A stretch of 64,000 nucleotides of DNA. It comes from Emergencia sp. GTDB lineage: Bacteria > Bacillota > Clostridia > Peptostreptococcales > Anaerovoracaceae. The DNA is taken from NCBI GenBank assembly GCA_022767345.1, contig JALEOD010000043.1, positions 1 to 64,000 on the forward strand, in the 5' to 3' direction. Position numbers and translations under genes: made by a program. The notes under the pieces were generated by a model. That model did not search any database. It saw nothing but the letters and a program-made list of their open reading frames with translations, and was not told the DNA's origin. Below, piece after piece: positions 34,012-43,265 of this stretch; the first letter of the stretch is position 1, and each line of letters starts with the position of its first letter.

Positions 34012-35865
34012 ATGGATAGACTTTATGTAAAGTCGAAGGACCGTGCCCAAAAGGCGGTGGAAGGTCTTTACAGAGATCTTGAGCGCAGAATTGCGGCAAG
34101 TCCGGCAGGGCAGTGTCCCGTAGACATGGCGGCAGCATTTTTGCGGATGTGCCACGCCCAGAGTTGCGGTAAATGTGTTCCGTGCAGAACCGGTCTGGGA
34201 CAGCTGCAGAATATGCTGGAAGATATTCTGTCTATGGATACGAATTTGGATTTACATATTTTAGATACGCTGGAGAGAACAGCAAAGGCCATCAAAGTAT
34301 CGGCAGACTGTGCTATTGGCTTTGAGGCGGCGTCCATGGTGCTGCGGGGGCTTGAGGGATTTAGAGAAGACTACGAGTCTCATATCTTAAACCATGCCTG
34401 TGCAGATAATGTTATTAATCACAGAGAATCTGTACCTTGCAGAGGCGCCTGCCCGGCAGGGGTAGATGTTCCGGGCTATACGGCTTTAGTACATGCAGGC
34501 AGATATGACGATGCGGTGCGCCTGATTAGAAAGGATAATCCGTTCCCGACAGTCTGCGCGCTGATTTGCGAACATCCTTGCGAAGACAAGTGCAGAAGAA
34601 ATATCATCGATGCGCCGATTAATATCAGAGGACTGAAGCGCTTTGCGGTGGATAATTGTTCTGAAACCGTGCCGGTGCCGGAGAGAATGGATCACACGGG
34701 AAAGAAGATCGCAGTAGTCGGCGGCGGTCCGTCCGGACTTTCCGCAGCGTACTTTTTGTCCATTATGGGTCACGATGTAACGGTCTTTGAAAAGAGAGCC
34801 CAGCTGGGCGGTATGCTTCGTTACGGCATTCCGAGTTATAGACTGCCGAGAGAAAGACTGCAGTGGGACATTGACGCCATCGCGTCCACTGGTGTAGAAT
34901 TCCGCACAGATTATGATGTGGAGTCCGAGGAAGCCATCAGGGAAATCAAAGAAAACTATGATGCTATGTATCTTTCCATTGGTTCTCATAACCACAAGAA
35001 TCTGGGAATTCCGGGCGAATACGCAAAGGGCGTAGTACCGGCTGTAGAAATGCTTCGCGGTATTGGTGACGATTCCATGCCAGACTTTAACGGAAAATCT
35101 GTTATTATCGTCGGCGGCGGAAATGTCGCTATGGACGTAGCAAGAACTGCAAAGCGTCTTGGCGCTAGCGAAGTATGCATCGTTTACAGAAGAAGACGGG
35201 ACGACATGACGGCACTGCCTGATGAAATCGGCGGCGCAGTAGCTGAAGGGTGCCAGCTGATGGAACTGATGGCGCCGTCTGAAATTATTGTAGATAAGAA
35301 CGGCAATGTTAAGGGTCTTTATGTGCAGCCGCAGATTGCAGGTGAGGCTGATAAGTCAGGAAGACCAAGGCCTGTGGCAGCGGATCTGCCAAGGGTAAAG
35401 ATGCGCTGTGATATCGTCATTTCCGCTATCGGGCAGGCTACTGACTTTACCTTCTTTGAGCAGTACGGCGTGCCGGTATTCCGCGGCAATATCAAGACGG
35501 AAAAGTCCAGCGTGGTCGACAAAGTGCAGGGAATTTACGCGGGCGGCGACTGTGTAACAGGTCCATCCACCGTAATCAATGCTGTTGCGGCAGGAAAGGT
35601 TGCAGCTGCTAATATTGACAATTACCTTGGCTATAATCATGAGATTACAATAGATATTGATATTCCGGTTCCGCCAGTACAGGATCAGAAAGCCAGAGGC
35701 AGAATCGAGCTGAAAGAACGTTATGCTTCTGAGCGGGGCGGTGACTTCGGCGCTGTGGAACTTCCGATGACAAGGGAGGAATCTTTGGCTGAGTGCGCAA
35801 GATGTCTGCGCTGCGATGCTTGCGGATTTGGTTCATTTAGAGGAGGCAGAATAGAAAAATGGTAA
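34012..35865 (+). CDS. NuoF-tail/GltD-like flavoprotein fusion
   Basis: A 617-residue protein built from two pieces. Residues about 20-115 match only the C-terminal iron-sulfur part of NuoF (SCGKCVPC near 50 and the distal cysteine in DCAIG), with no FMN/NAD(H) domain before it. Residues about 135-560 form a GltD/NfnB-like flavoprotein with cluster motifs CRGACPAGVD and CEHPCEDKC, FAD loop VVGGGPSGLS (about 234) and NAD(P) loop IVGGGNVAMD (about 366). The end carries CARCLRCDACG. It overlaps hydA by seven bases, so the two are translated together. I infer that it links the hydrogenase to NAD(P)H; direction and cofactor specificity are not readable. Confidence 0.85.
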   Translation: MDRLYVKSKDRAQKAVEGLYRDLERRIAASPAGQCPVDMAAAFLRMCHAQSCGKCVPCRTGLGQLQNMLEDILSMDTNLDLHILDTLERTAKAIKVSADCAIGFEAASMVLRGLEGFREDYESHILNHACADNVINHRESVPCRGACPAGVDVPGYTALVHAGRYDDAVRLIRKDNPFPTVCALICEHPCEDKCRRNIIDAPINIRGLKRFAVDNCSETVPVPERMDHTGKKIAVVGGGPSGLSAAYFLSIMGHDVTVFEKRAQLGGMLRYGIPSYRLPRERLQWDIDAIASTGVEFRTDYDVESEEAIREIKENYDAMYLSIGSHNHKNLGIPGEYAKGVVPAVEMLRGIGDDSMPDFNGKSVIIVGGGNVAMDVARTAKRLGASEVCIVYRRRRDDMTALPDEIGGAVAEGCQLMELMAPSEIIVDKNGNVKGLYVQPQIAGEADKSGRPRPVAADLPRVKMRCDIVISAIGQATDFTFFEQYGVPVFRGNIKTEKSSVVDKVQGIYAGGDCVTGPSTVINAVAAGKVAAANIDNYLGYNHEITIDIDIPVPPVQDQKARGRIELKERYASERGGDFGAVELPMTREESLAECARCLRCDACGFGSFRGGRIEKW

Positions 35866-37592
35866 ACTTAAAAATTGACGGGCAGCAGATTGCAGTACCT
35901 GCGGGTACGACTATTTTGGATGCTGCCACAAGGGTAGGAATCAAAATTCCACACCTTTGTTATCTAAAAGATATTAACGAAATCGGCGCCTGCAGGGTCT
36001 GTCTTGTAGAAAAGGTAGGCATGGAAAAACTGGTAACTGCATGCAATACAGAGGTAGAAGAAGGAGTAGAGATTCTCACCAACAGTCCGAGAGTCAGAGA
36101 AGTGCGCAGAATTAACGTGGAACTGATTCTTTCCGATCATGACTGCAAATGTGTACAGTGCGTCAAGAGCGGCAACTGTACCTTGCAGAAGATTGCCAAC
36201 GATCTGGGTATTATCGACCAGCCCTATAAAGATGTTCACGAAAAGACCCGCTGGGATTTTGAACTGCCGCTGATTCGGGAGGCTTCCAAGTGTGTCAAGT
36301 GCATGCGCTGCGTGCAGATTTGCGATAAAGTACAGGGACTCAATGTTTGGGATATCAACGGTTCCGGCTACAGAGCTTCTGTAGGGGTATCCAACAATCG
36401 CAAAATCACAGAAGCGGACTGCGCACTTTGCGGTCAGTGCATTACCCATTGCCCGGTCGGAGCACTGAGAGAAAGAGACGATTTACGCTTGCTTCGGGAC
36501 GCCCTTGCCGACCCTGAAAAAATTACCATGGTGCAGATTGCGCCGGCTGTAAGAACGGCGTGGGGCGAGGGAATCGGTATTTCCAAGACCGAAGCGACTA
36601 CAGGCAAGATGGTCAGCGCTTTGCGGCGAATCGGCTTTGACTATATCTTCGATACTACATATTCAGCGGACTTGACCATCATGGAAGAGGGCAGCGAGTT
36701 CATCGAGCGTTTTACTCATAAGGACCAGTATCGCTGGCCGATGTTCACTTCCTGCTGTCCGGGCTGGGTGCGCTTTGCAAAGACCCAGTATCCGGAATTT
36801 GTGAAGAATCTGTCAACAGCCAAATCTCCGCAGCAGATGTTCGGCGCTATGGCAAAGACTTACATTGCGCGGAAACTGGGTGTTGATCCGGATAAAATTT
36901 TCTCCGTGTCCATCATGCCGTGTCTTTCCAAAAAATATGAAAAAGGTGTGCCGCAGGTAGATGATGCAGGTCACGGTAAGGATGTAGATCTGGTGCTGAC
37001 GACCAGAGAAATGGATAGATTGATTCGGGCTGATAATATTCAGGCCCATGATTTAAAAGAAGAAGAGTTCGACGAAATTTTCGGCGAAGGCTCCGGCGCA
37101 GGTGTGATCTTCGGGGCAACCGGCGGCGTAATGGAAGCGGCTCTTAGAAGCGCGTATTTTCTGACAACCGGTGAAAATCCGGAAGCTGACAGTTTCAAAA
37201 GTGTTCGCGGTATGGACGGCTGGAAGGAAGCTACCTTTGAAATCAAGGGCATGAAAATCAAAGTAGCTGTTGCCAGCGGCCTTGGAAATGCAAGAAAGCT
37301 GATGGAAGCCATCAAAAGAGGGGAAGTCAGCTACGATTTTGTGGAAATCATGGCATGTCCCGGCGGCTGCGTTGGCGGCGGTGGACAGCCGATGAAAGAC
37401 GGATACGAATTTGCGGAGGCCAGAGGAGAAATCCTTTATGGACTGGACAAATTCTCGAATTTGAGATTTTCCCACGAAAACTCAGCTGTGAAGCTTACTT
37501 ACGAGGAATTTTTAGGAGAACCCAATTCCCACAGAGCCCACCAGCTGCTGCATACCAATTTAGAAGATTGGGACTTAGATATGAACAGATAA
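35859..37592 (+). CDS. hydA: [FeFe] hydrogenase, group A
   Basis: Produces or oxidises H2 at the H-cluster. The 577 residues contain an N-terminal [2Fe-2S] domain, the His-ligated cluster motif HDCKCVQCVKSGNC, two ferredoxin clusters (CVKCMRCVQIC and CALCGQCITHC), then all three H-cluster signatures: TSCCPGWV (about 296), MPCLSKKYE (about 351) and MACPGGCVGGGGQP (about 497). The C-terminal small-subunit part is complete. No maturase genes (hydE, hydF, hydG) are in the window. Its partner is the upstream flavoprotein fusion; the NuoE/NuoF-like proteins at 25-27 kb could also serve it, as in trimeric bifurcating hydrogenases. Confidence 0.96.
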   Translation: MVNLKIDGQQIAVPAGTTILDAATRVGIKIPHLCYLKDINEIGACRVCLVEKVGMEKLVTACNTEVEEGVEILTNSPRVREVRRINVELILSDHDCKCVQCVKSGNCTLQKIANDLGIIDQPYKDVHEKTRWDFELPLIREASKCVKCMRCVQICDKVQGLNVWDINGSGYRASVGVSNNRKITEADCALCGQCITHCPVGALRERDDLRLLRDALADPEKITMVQIAPAVRTAWGEGIGISKTEATTGKMVSALRRIGFDYIFDTTYSADLTIMEEGSEFIERFTHKDQYRWPMFTSCCPGWVRFAKTQYPEFVKNLSTAKSPQQMFGAMAKTYIARKLGVDPDKIFSVSIMPCLSKKYEKGVPQVDDAGHGKDVDLVLTTREMDRLIRADNIQAHDLKEEEFDEIFGEGSGAGVIFGATGGVMEAALRSAYFLTTGENPEADSFKSVRGMDGWKEATFEIKGMKIKVAVASGLGNARKLMEAIKRGEVSYDFVEIMACPGGCVGGGGQPMKDGYEFAEARGEILYGLDKFSNLRFSHENSAVKLTYEEFLGEPNSHRAHQLLHTNLEDWDLDMNR

Positions 37593-37597
37593 TAAAA

Positions 37598-37650
37598 AAG
37601 GCTGCCTCGGCATAATTGAGCATATCAGATTGGGGCAGCCTTGCTGTTTC
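37598..37650 (+). terminator. Hairpin terminator after hydA
   Basis: AAGGCTGCC (37598-37606) pairs with GGCAGCCTT (37634-37642). The T tract is short and broken, so termination may be partial. Confidence 0.6.
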
Positions 37651-37988
37651 TGCACCATTTTAAGACAAAACTGTTCCCATGGTGCAGTTTATTTTTTGTG
37701 GTTGTAAAATTCTGCACCATTTTATCTTAAATCAATGGAAATGGTGCGGAAAATAGAAACAATATGGCTGTGTAATTACAGATTTATAAGCTATTGGAAA
37801 TAAATTACATTCGCATACGTGGGTGCTATCCCATAATATTACAGCAAATTCCAAAACTGGAATTGGAGAAGAATTCCAACTCTAAAAAACTGCACCATGA
37901 CCTTACTTTCTTGTCAAAATGGTGCAGTTTTTCTTTTTCGTTCTTTTTGAATTGCACCATCAATCCATTTTTTAAAGGAAATGGTGCA
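37651..37988. repeat. Four 36-bp inverted pairs built on TGCACCAT
   Basis: Between the convergent ends of hydA and the MATE gene, TGCACCAT occurs at 37651, 37713, 37891 and 37953, and its complement (ATGGTGCA, with one terminal change in the copy at 37741) at 37679, 37741, 37919 and 37981. Each forward/reverse pair spans exactly 36 bases with a 20-base variable interior. The first and second pairs, and the third and fourth, start 62 bases apart, giving two 98-base blocks. The middle (37749-37890) has other dyads, such as AATTCCA/TGGAATT near 37851-37868. No gene is supported here. Confidence 0.85.
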
Positions 37989-37997
37989 AAAACAGAT

Positions 37998-39329
37998 TTA
38001 CAGATAGTGATATTTTTTCCGGTTAAGCACAAGGCAGGTGACTGTTACGATTAAAGTCAGGATTTCCGAGGTAACGCCGGAAAGCCAGATGCCGGTAAGT
38101 TCCAGAAAATACGGCAGAATCAAAATGATGGACACCTGAAATACCAGCGTTCGCAGGAAGGAAATCAGTGCGGACAGAAGTCCGTTGTTCAGCGCCGTAA
38201 AGAAGGAAGAACCGAAGATGTTCATGCCGCAAATCAAAAAGGACAGGGAGCAAATTCTAAAACCACGGCAGGTCATGGCAAAGAGCTCTGCGTCATAGCC
38301 GACGAAAATAGAGGCAAGTGGTATTGCCAGAAGCTGGGCAAGGCAGATGAGCACAACGCCGCAGCAGCAGATGGCACGGACGCTTTTGGTGAACAGATTC
38401 TTTAGTTCTGCATGATTCTCTGCACCGTAATTGTAGCTGATAATAGGAGCGCAGCCCATGCTGTATCCCAGATAGATTGCCGCAAAGATAAAGTTGACGT
38501 ACATGATAGTGCCGTAGGCGGCTACGCCGTTTTCTCCCGCAAAGCGCAGCAGCTGCAGGTTATATAATGCGCCGACCAGCGATGAAGAAAGACTGCTGAG
38601 AAGCTCGGAAGAGCCGTTGGTGCAGGCTTTTAAAAGGGCTTTCGGGTAGAATTTTGTCCGGGTCAAAGACAGCAGACTAGTATTCTTCCTAGCAAAATAA
38701 ACAATAGGGAAAAGCCCGCCGAAAAACTCGCCTAAAGCGGTGGCAATGGCCGCACCTGCGATACCCCAGTGGAATACTGCGATAAACAGAAAGTCAAAGA
38801 CCATGTTAATCAGCCCGGAAACAACGGAAACGTAAAGGCCCAGTTTCTGCTTTTCGGCAGCCACGAAGAAGCTTTGAAAAGCGCACTGCAGCATGAAGCA
38901 GGGCAGTGAAATCAGCATAATACGGCAGTAGAGCACGCAGTACTCAAGAAGCTCGCCCTCAGCGCCGAGGATAATGGAAATAGGGCGGACAAAGATTTGA
39001 GCGACTAAAGAAATGGTCACGCCGCCTGCAATCAGTGCGTAAATCAGCATAGAAAAGTATTCGTTGGCAAGTTTGTTTTTCTTTTCGCCTAAGGTCTTTG
39101 CCACAATGGCGCTTCCTCCTGTGCCCAGCATAAAGCCGATTGCGCTCAGCGCGCCGAAAATCGGCATAATCAGATTAACCGCTGCAAAGGCGGTTTTGCC
39201 GACAAAGTTGGAAACGAACAGTCCGTCTACAATGGAGTAGATGGATGTAAAAATCATCATGACGATAGACGGCAGGACGAAGAGAAATAGTTTTTTGTAA
39301 GTAAAATGTTCAGATAGCTGTATTCTCAT
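37998..39329 (-). CDS. MATE-family exporter
   Basis: A 443-residue polytopic membrane protein of the MATE/MOP family, which exchanges cations for drugs or metabolites. The two six-segment halves are visible, the first beginning LFLFVLPSIVMMIFTSIYSIVDGLFV with GTGGSAIVAKTLGE shortly after. AAGGAGGGATTATAT precedes the ATG. It follows a MarR regulator by 29 bases on the same strand, a typical drug-responsive exporter pair. The substrate is unknown. Confidence 0.92.
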   Translation of the reverse strand: MRIQLSEHFTYKKLFLFVLPSIVMMIFTSIYSIVDGLFVSNFVGKTAFAAVNLIMPIFGALSAIGFMLGTGGSAIVAKTLGEKKNKLANEYFSMLIYALIAGGVTISLVAQIFVRPISIILGAEGELLEYCVLYCRIMLISLPCFMLQCAFQSFFVAAEKQKLGLYVSVVSGLINMVFDFLFIAVFHWGIAGAAIATALGEFFGGLFPIVYFARKNTSLLSLTRTKFYPKALLKACTNGSSELLSSLSSSLVGALYNLQLLRFAGENGVAAYGTIMYVNFIFAAIYLGYSMGCAPIISYNYGAENHAELKNLFTKSVRAICCCGVVLICLAQLLAIPLASIFVGYDAELFAMTCRGFRICSLSFLICGMNIFGSSFFTALNNGLLSALISFLRTLVFQVSIILILPYFLELTGIWLSGVTSEILTLIVTVTCLVLNRKKYHYL

Positions 39330-39358
39330 ATATAATCCCTCCTTTTGAATACGATATA

Positions 39359-39796
39359 TTATTCCATGGCATCAACTTTTTTACGAAATTCAGAAAGGTA
39401 TTGACGGAAAAGCCGAACCAGTGTTTCGGCATCGTCTCCCAGTGATAAAAAGGCGTCCAGTTCCATGCGGATGACCGGACGGATTTTTTCGTCGATGATG
39501 GTACGACCGCTGTCGGTCAGGTAGATGTGCATGTTGCGGCCTTTTCCTTTTTCTAAATAAATGTATCCCAGGTCTACCAATTTGCGAATGGAAGAATTGA
39601 CCGTCTGTTTGCTGAGAAAAGAGCTGTCGCAGATATCTTTCTGTGTGCAGCCTTCGCCTAAACAGCAGAGGTCATAGAGGATACTGACAGCGCTGTTGCA
39701 TGCTCCAATGCGCTGGGAAATATCACGATAGATATCATTTTCCTCTTTGTACAGGTGATTAAATTCTTTAAATATCGGATTTAGTAATTCTTCCAT
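39359..39796 (-). CDS. MarR-family regulator
   Basis: A 145-residue winged-helix repressor. The recognition region CTQKDICDSSFLSKQTVNSS and wing KGKGRNMHIYLTDSG match the MarR pattern. It is the first gene of the unit with the MATE exporter, and its own promoter overlaps two palindromes that fit MarR operators, so autoregulation is likely. Confidence 0.92.
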   Translation of the reverse strand: MEELLNPIFKEFNHLYKEENDIYRDISQRIGACNSAVSILYDLCCLGEGCTQKDICDSSFLSKQTVNSSIRKLVDLGYIYLEKGKGRNMHIYLTDSGRTIIDEKIRPVIRMELDAFLSLGDDAETLVRLFRQYLSEFRKKVDAME

Positions 39797-39821
39797 AGAT
39801 GTGCTCCTTTTACTGTTTTAT

Positions 39822-39882
39822 AGTCCGAAATCGGACTCGATGAACCGAAAGATATTATAGTCCGAAATCAGACTTAAGTCAA
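39822..39882 (-). promoter_or_regulatory. MarR promoter with two operators
   Basis: Reverse-strand promoter TTGACT (39882-39877), 17 bases, TATAAT (39859-39854). The perfect dyad AGTCCGAAATCGGACT lies at 39822-39837, just after the start site. A near-perfect copy, AGTCCGAAATCAGACT, lies at 39859-39874 between -35 and -10. Binding at either would block transcription. Confidence 0.85.
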
Positions 39883-39935
39883 GGAGGATTTGCAAAAAAT
39901 ACACAAAAAATGCAAATTCATCGGCGGTTTTTCCA

Positions 39936-39963
39936 TTGACAGACCACGAAACCGTGATAGAAT
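39936..39963 (+). promoter_or_regulatory. Promoter of pepV
   Basis: Perfect TTGACA (39936-39941), 16 bases, TAGAAT (39958-39963), about 55 bases before the start codon. Confidence 0.7.
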
Positions 39964-40017
39964 AGCATTGTTATGAAAATGAAGTCATAGATTTTGAAAG
40001 AAGGAAGGATTTTGAAA

Positions 40018-41430
40018 ATGGAACAGAAGTTACAGGATTATATGCCGCAAATCAGAGCTTTTTTTGAGAATCACAGAGAAGAATTTTTGGCTGACCTGGC
40101 GGCATTGATTGCAATCGACAGCCAGAGAACAGAAGCAAAAGAGGGCATGCCTTACGGGCAGGGACCGGCGGAGGTTCTTGCAAAGACTTTGGAAATGGCT
40201 GAAGGCTATGGCCTTTATACGGAAAACTGGGAAAACTATCTGGGGATTATCCAGTTGAACGATGATAAGGAGAGAAAACTTGAAATTTTGGCACACCTTG
40301 ATGTAGTGCCGGAAGGAAAAGGCTGGACTGTAACAGATCCTTTTGTGATGAAAGAAGTGGATGGAAAGGTGTACGGCAGAGGAACCGCGGACGATAAGGG
40401 GCCGGCCCTTGCCGCGATTTACGCCCTGCGTGCTATCAAGGAGCTGGGTATTTCTTTAAATGAGAACGTCCGCGTGACAGTAGGCTGCGACGAGGAATGC
40501 GGCAGTTCCGATTTGGATTATTACTGGACCAAGACCAGTCCTGCGGAGATGACTTTCTCGCCGGATGCGGATTATCCACTGATTAACTTAGAAAAAGGGC
40601 ATTTCGGTGTTAAGATTAATGGCGTGCTGCCAAAGACCGATGACGGAACTGAGATTGTAGATGTGCAGTGTGGCACTAAGAGCAATGTCATTCCTGCTGA
40701 TTCCGAAGCTACTTTCAGCGGCATCAGTGCAGCTGATATGAAGGGCTGGCTGGCTGAACTCGCGGACGAAACCGGCGTTGAACCGACTCTTTCTGAAGAC
40801 GGCGATAAACTTCACGTTGCCCTGAAAGGAACGGCTGCTCATGCGGCAGACCCTGATATGGGAAACAACACAGCGACTGCCATGCTGCAGCTTCTTGCAA
40901 AGATTCCGGGCGAGGGTTTTGAGATGTTAAAGAAACTGCACGAAATCTTCCCTCACGGTGACGGCCACGGCAAAGCTGCAGGGATTTACGGCTGTGACGA
41001 TGAATCCGGTGAAATCACTGTATCTTTCAATGTTTTCAATATCGACGGAGAGGGAAATCTCTTTGCCCAGGTGGACAGCAGAACACCGATTTCCATGAGA
41101 GAGCCTGACTTTGCGCCTCTTCCGGAAAAGCTGCAGGAAGCGGGTTATGAGGTAGAGACCAGTATCAGCGCACCTCACTACGTATCTCCGGACACACCGC
41201 TGGTAAAGACGCTCCTTGCTCACTATGAAGATTGGTTCGGTGAAAAAGGCGAGTGTATTGCCATCGGCGGCGGCACTTACGTTCACGGACTTCCGGGCGG
41301 CGTGGCTTTCGGCTGTGCAAAACAGGACGTGGACAATAAAATGCACGGTCCGGACGAATTTGCTGAAATTGACCAGCTGCTGGTCAGCGGTATGTTGTTT
41401 ACTACAGCCATTGCTGATTTGTGTAAGTAA
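40018..41430 (+). CDS. pepV: Dipeptidase PepV (M20A)
   Basis: Cytoplasmic di-zinc dipeptidase that cleaves a broad range of dipeptides after peptide uptake. The 470 residues match the PepV length and carry HLDVVPEG, GRGTADDKGP, DEECGSSD and the lid domain with AAHAADPDMG typical of the family. The ATG at 40018 has GGAAGG upstream and is preferred over an in-frame TTG at 39994. It appears to be a single-gene unit with its own promoter and terminator. Confidence 0.93.
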   Translation: MEQKLQDYMPQIRAFFENHREEFLADLAALIAIDSQRTEAKEGMPYGQGPAEVLAKTLEMAEGYGLYTENWENYLGIIQLNDDKERKLEILAHLDVVPEGKGWTVTDPFVMKEVDGKVYGRGTADDKGPALAAIYALRAIKELGISLNENVRVTVGCDEECGSSDLDYYWTKTSPAEMTFSPDADYPLINLEKGHFGVKINGVLPKTDDGTEIVDVQCGTKSNVIPADSEATFSGISAADMKGWLAELADETGVEPTLSEDGDKLHVALKGTAAHAADPDMGNNTATAMLQLLAKIPGEGFEMLKKLHEIFPHGDGHGKAAGIYGCDDESGEITVSFNVFNIDGEGNLFAQVDSRTPISMREPDFAPLPEKLQEAGYEVETSISAPHYVSPDTPLVKTLLAHYEDWFGEKGECIAIGGGTYVHGLPGGVAFGCAKQDVDNKMHGPDEFAEIDQLLVSGMLFTTAIADLCK

Positions 41431-41451
41431 GGAATTACGGTTTATACAGTA

Positions 41452-41484
41452 ACGGGAAAATCTTATTGAGATTTTCCCGTTTTT
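41452..41484 (+). terminator. Terminator after pepV
   Basis: ACGGGAAAATCT (41452-41463) pairs perfectly with AGATTTTCCCGT (41469-41480), followed by T residues. Confidence 0.9.
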
Positions 41485-41518
41485 CACGTATACTATAGAT
41501 ATGAGGAGGAAACGGCAG

Positions 41519-43210
41519 ATGGATAAGAAAAGAATTCCTATTGGATTTGAGGATTTTAGAAAATTTCAAGAAGAAAATCTTTATTTGGTAGATAAGACTT
41601 TACTAATTAAAGAACTCTTGGATTCAGGGACACAGACGACCTTGCTCACAAGACCACGCCGTTTCGGAAAAACCTTGAATCTTTCCATGATTCGCCGTTT
41701 CTTTGAAGACGAGAGAACACCGGAAGGTGAGAAAATCGATAACCGCAGTATATTTGAAGGGCTTGCCATCATGGATGCGGGAGAAAAATACCTTACACAC
41801 ATGGGACAGTATCCAGTTATTTCTCTGTCGCTTAAATCCGGTAAGCAGGATAACTACGATTTGTCATATACGATGCTGAAACGGCAAATCGTATCCGAGT
41901 TTTCCAGACATCGGTATGTCCTTAGAGGCGAAATGGATGCCGCCCAACGAGAAAAATATCAGGCAATTCTTGGAGAAAGCAAAGAACCTGCCCTATATAT
42001 TGACGCACTTCGCTTTTTGTCAGAATGTCTGTATCACTATCACGGAAGGGAAGCTGTCATACTCATCGACGAATATGACGTACCATTGGAAAATGCGTAT
42101 TTTCAGGGGTTTTACGATGAAATGATTGGATTTATCCGCTCGCTGTTTGAGTCTGCGCTAAAAACCAACCCTTATCTGAAACTGGGCGTGGTAACCGGCT
42201 GCCTTAGAATCAGCAGAGAGAGCATCTTCACAGGGCTGAACAATCTTGAAATTCATTCTATTATCAGCAAGGATTACAGCAGCTGTTTTGGCTTTACCGA
42301 TGCGGAAGTGCGGGATCTGCTGGCATATTACGGCCTGTCGGACAAATTTGAAGAAGCAAAAGCGTGGTACGATGGTTATCTCTTTGGAAATACGGAAATC
42401 TATAATCCGTGGAGCATCCTCAGCTATGCGAAAAGTGTGCAGTCAGGAAATCAAATTGCAACAAAGCCATACTGGTCCAATACCTCCGGCAACGGTATCG
42501 TGCGAGAACTGATAGAGGACGCCGACGATATTACCAGAGAAGAACTGGAAATCCTCATGGATGGTGGAGCTATTGAAAAGCCGGTTCATGAAGAAATCAC
42601 TTATGGAGATATTCATAGCTCCAGAGATAATCTTTGGAATTTCCTATTTTTTACAGGCTATCTGAAGATGAAAAGTCAGAGGATAGAAGGAGAGACCATT
42701 TATTTGGAGATGACAATTCCAAATAAGGAAATTCGCTCTATTTACAGGCAGTCTATTGTCAGATGGTTCGATCAGAAAATAGAAAAAGTAGATAGAAGCC
42801 CCCTCATCAAAGCCTTGGAAGAAGGCAACTGTGAGGCTACTGCGGACTTTATTTCGGCGCAGCTGATGGACACCATTAGTTACTTTGATTATGCGGAAAG
42901 TTACTATCACGGATTTTTGACAGGACTATTGAAAAACAGTGGACGGTATTCGATTCTTTCCAATCGGGAAAGTGGAAACGGAAGACCAGACATCATTTTG
43001 AAAGAAAAGAAATTTATGGGCAGAGCAATGATTATAGAGCTGAAAGTCGCAAAGACTTTTGCGGAGATGGAAGCAAAGTGTGACGAGGCCCTTGTGCAGA
43101 TAGATTCTAACGACTATGCACAGCCGCTGATTACAGATGGTTACAGACCGATTTTGAAGTATGGAATCGCACTATACAAAAAAGGCTGTATCGTGAAAAC
43201 AGAGAAATAG
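41519..43210 (+). CDS. AAA-ATPase-like protein with PD-(D/E)XK nuclease domain
   Basis: A 563-residue protein of the AAA-ATPase_like (PF09820) plus PDDEXK_9 (PF08011) family, abundant in gut anaerobes and of unknown function. The ATPase part has the modified P-loop RPRRFGKTLNLSM near residue 49 and Walker B VILIDEYDVPL near 180, with the family motif AWYDGYLFG. The C-terminal nuclease-like core reads GRPDIIL then MIIELKVA, giving the D...E-X-K residues. Members often occur in many copies per genome and vary between strains. AGGAGGAAACGGCAG precedes the ATG. It stands alone between two terminators. Confidence 0.85.
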   Translation: MDKKRIPIGFEDFRKFQEENLYLVDKTLLIKELLDSGTQTTLLTRPRRFGKTLNLSMIRRFFEDERTPEGEKIDNRSIFEGLAIMDAGEKYLTHMGQYPVISLSLKSGKQDNYDLSYTMLKRQIVSEFSRHRYVLRGEMDAAQREKYQAILGESKEPALYIDALRFLSECLYHYHGREAVILIDEYDVPLENAYFQGFYDEMIGFIRSLFESALKTNPYLKLGVVTGCLRISRESIFTGLNNLEIHSIISKDYSSCFGFTDAEVRDLLAYYGLSDKFEEAKAWYDGYLFGNTEIYNPWSILSYAKSVQSGNQIATKPYWSNTSGNGIVRELIEDADDITREELEILMDGGAIEKPVHEEITYGDIHSSRDNLWNFLFFTGYLKMKSQRIEGETIYLEMTIPNKEIRSIYRQSIVRWFDQKIEKVDRSPLIKALEEGNCEATADFISAQLMDTISYFDYAESYYHGFLTGLLKNSGRYSILSNRESGNGRPDIILKEKKFMGRAMIIELKVAKTFAEMEAKCDEALVQIDSNDYAQPLITDGYRPILKYGIALYKKGCIVKTEK

Positions 43211-43229
43211 AATTGTAGATTTATATGGA

Positions 43230-43257
43230 AACAGCCGCTCTTTGTGCGGCTGTTTTT
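43230..43257. terminator. Bidirectional terminator
   Basis: AACAGCCGC (43230-43238) pairs with GCGGCTGTT (43246-43254) with a T run after it. It sits between the convergent AAA-ATPase and LysR genes. Confidence 0.85.
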
Positions 43258-43265
43258 AAAATGAT

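Noticed and set aside
37651-37988. CRISPR array
   Set aside because: The conserved part is only 8 bases in alternating orientation, with no long direct repeat and no cas genes in the window.
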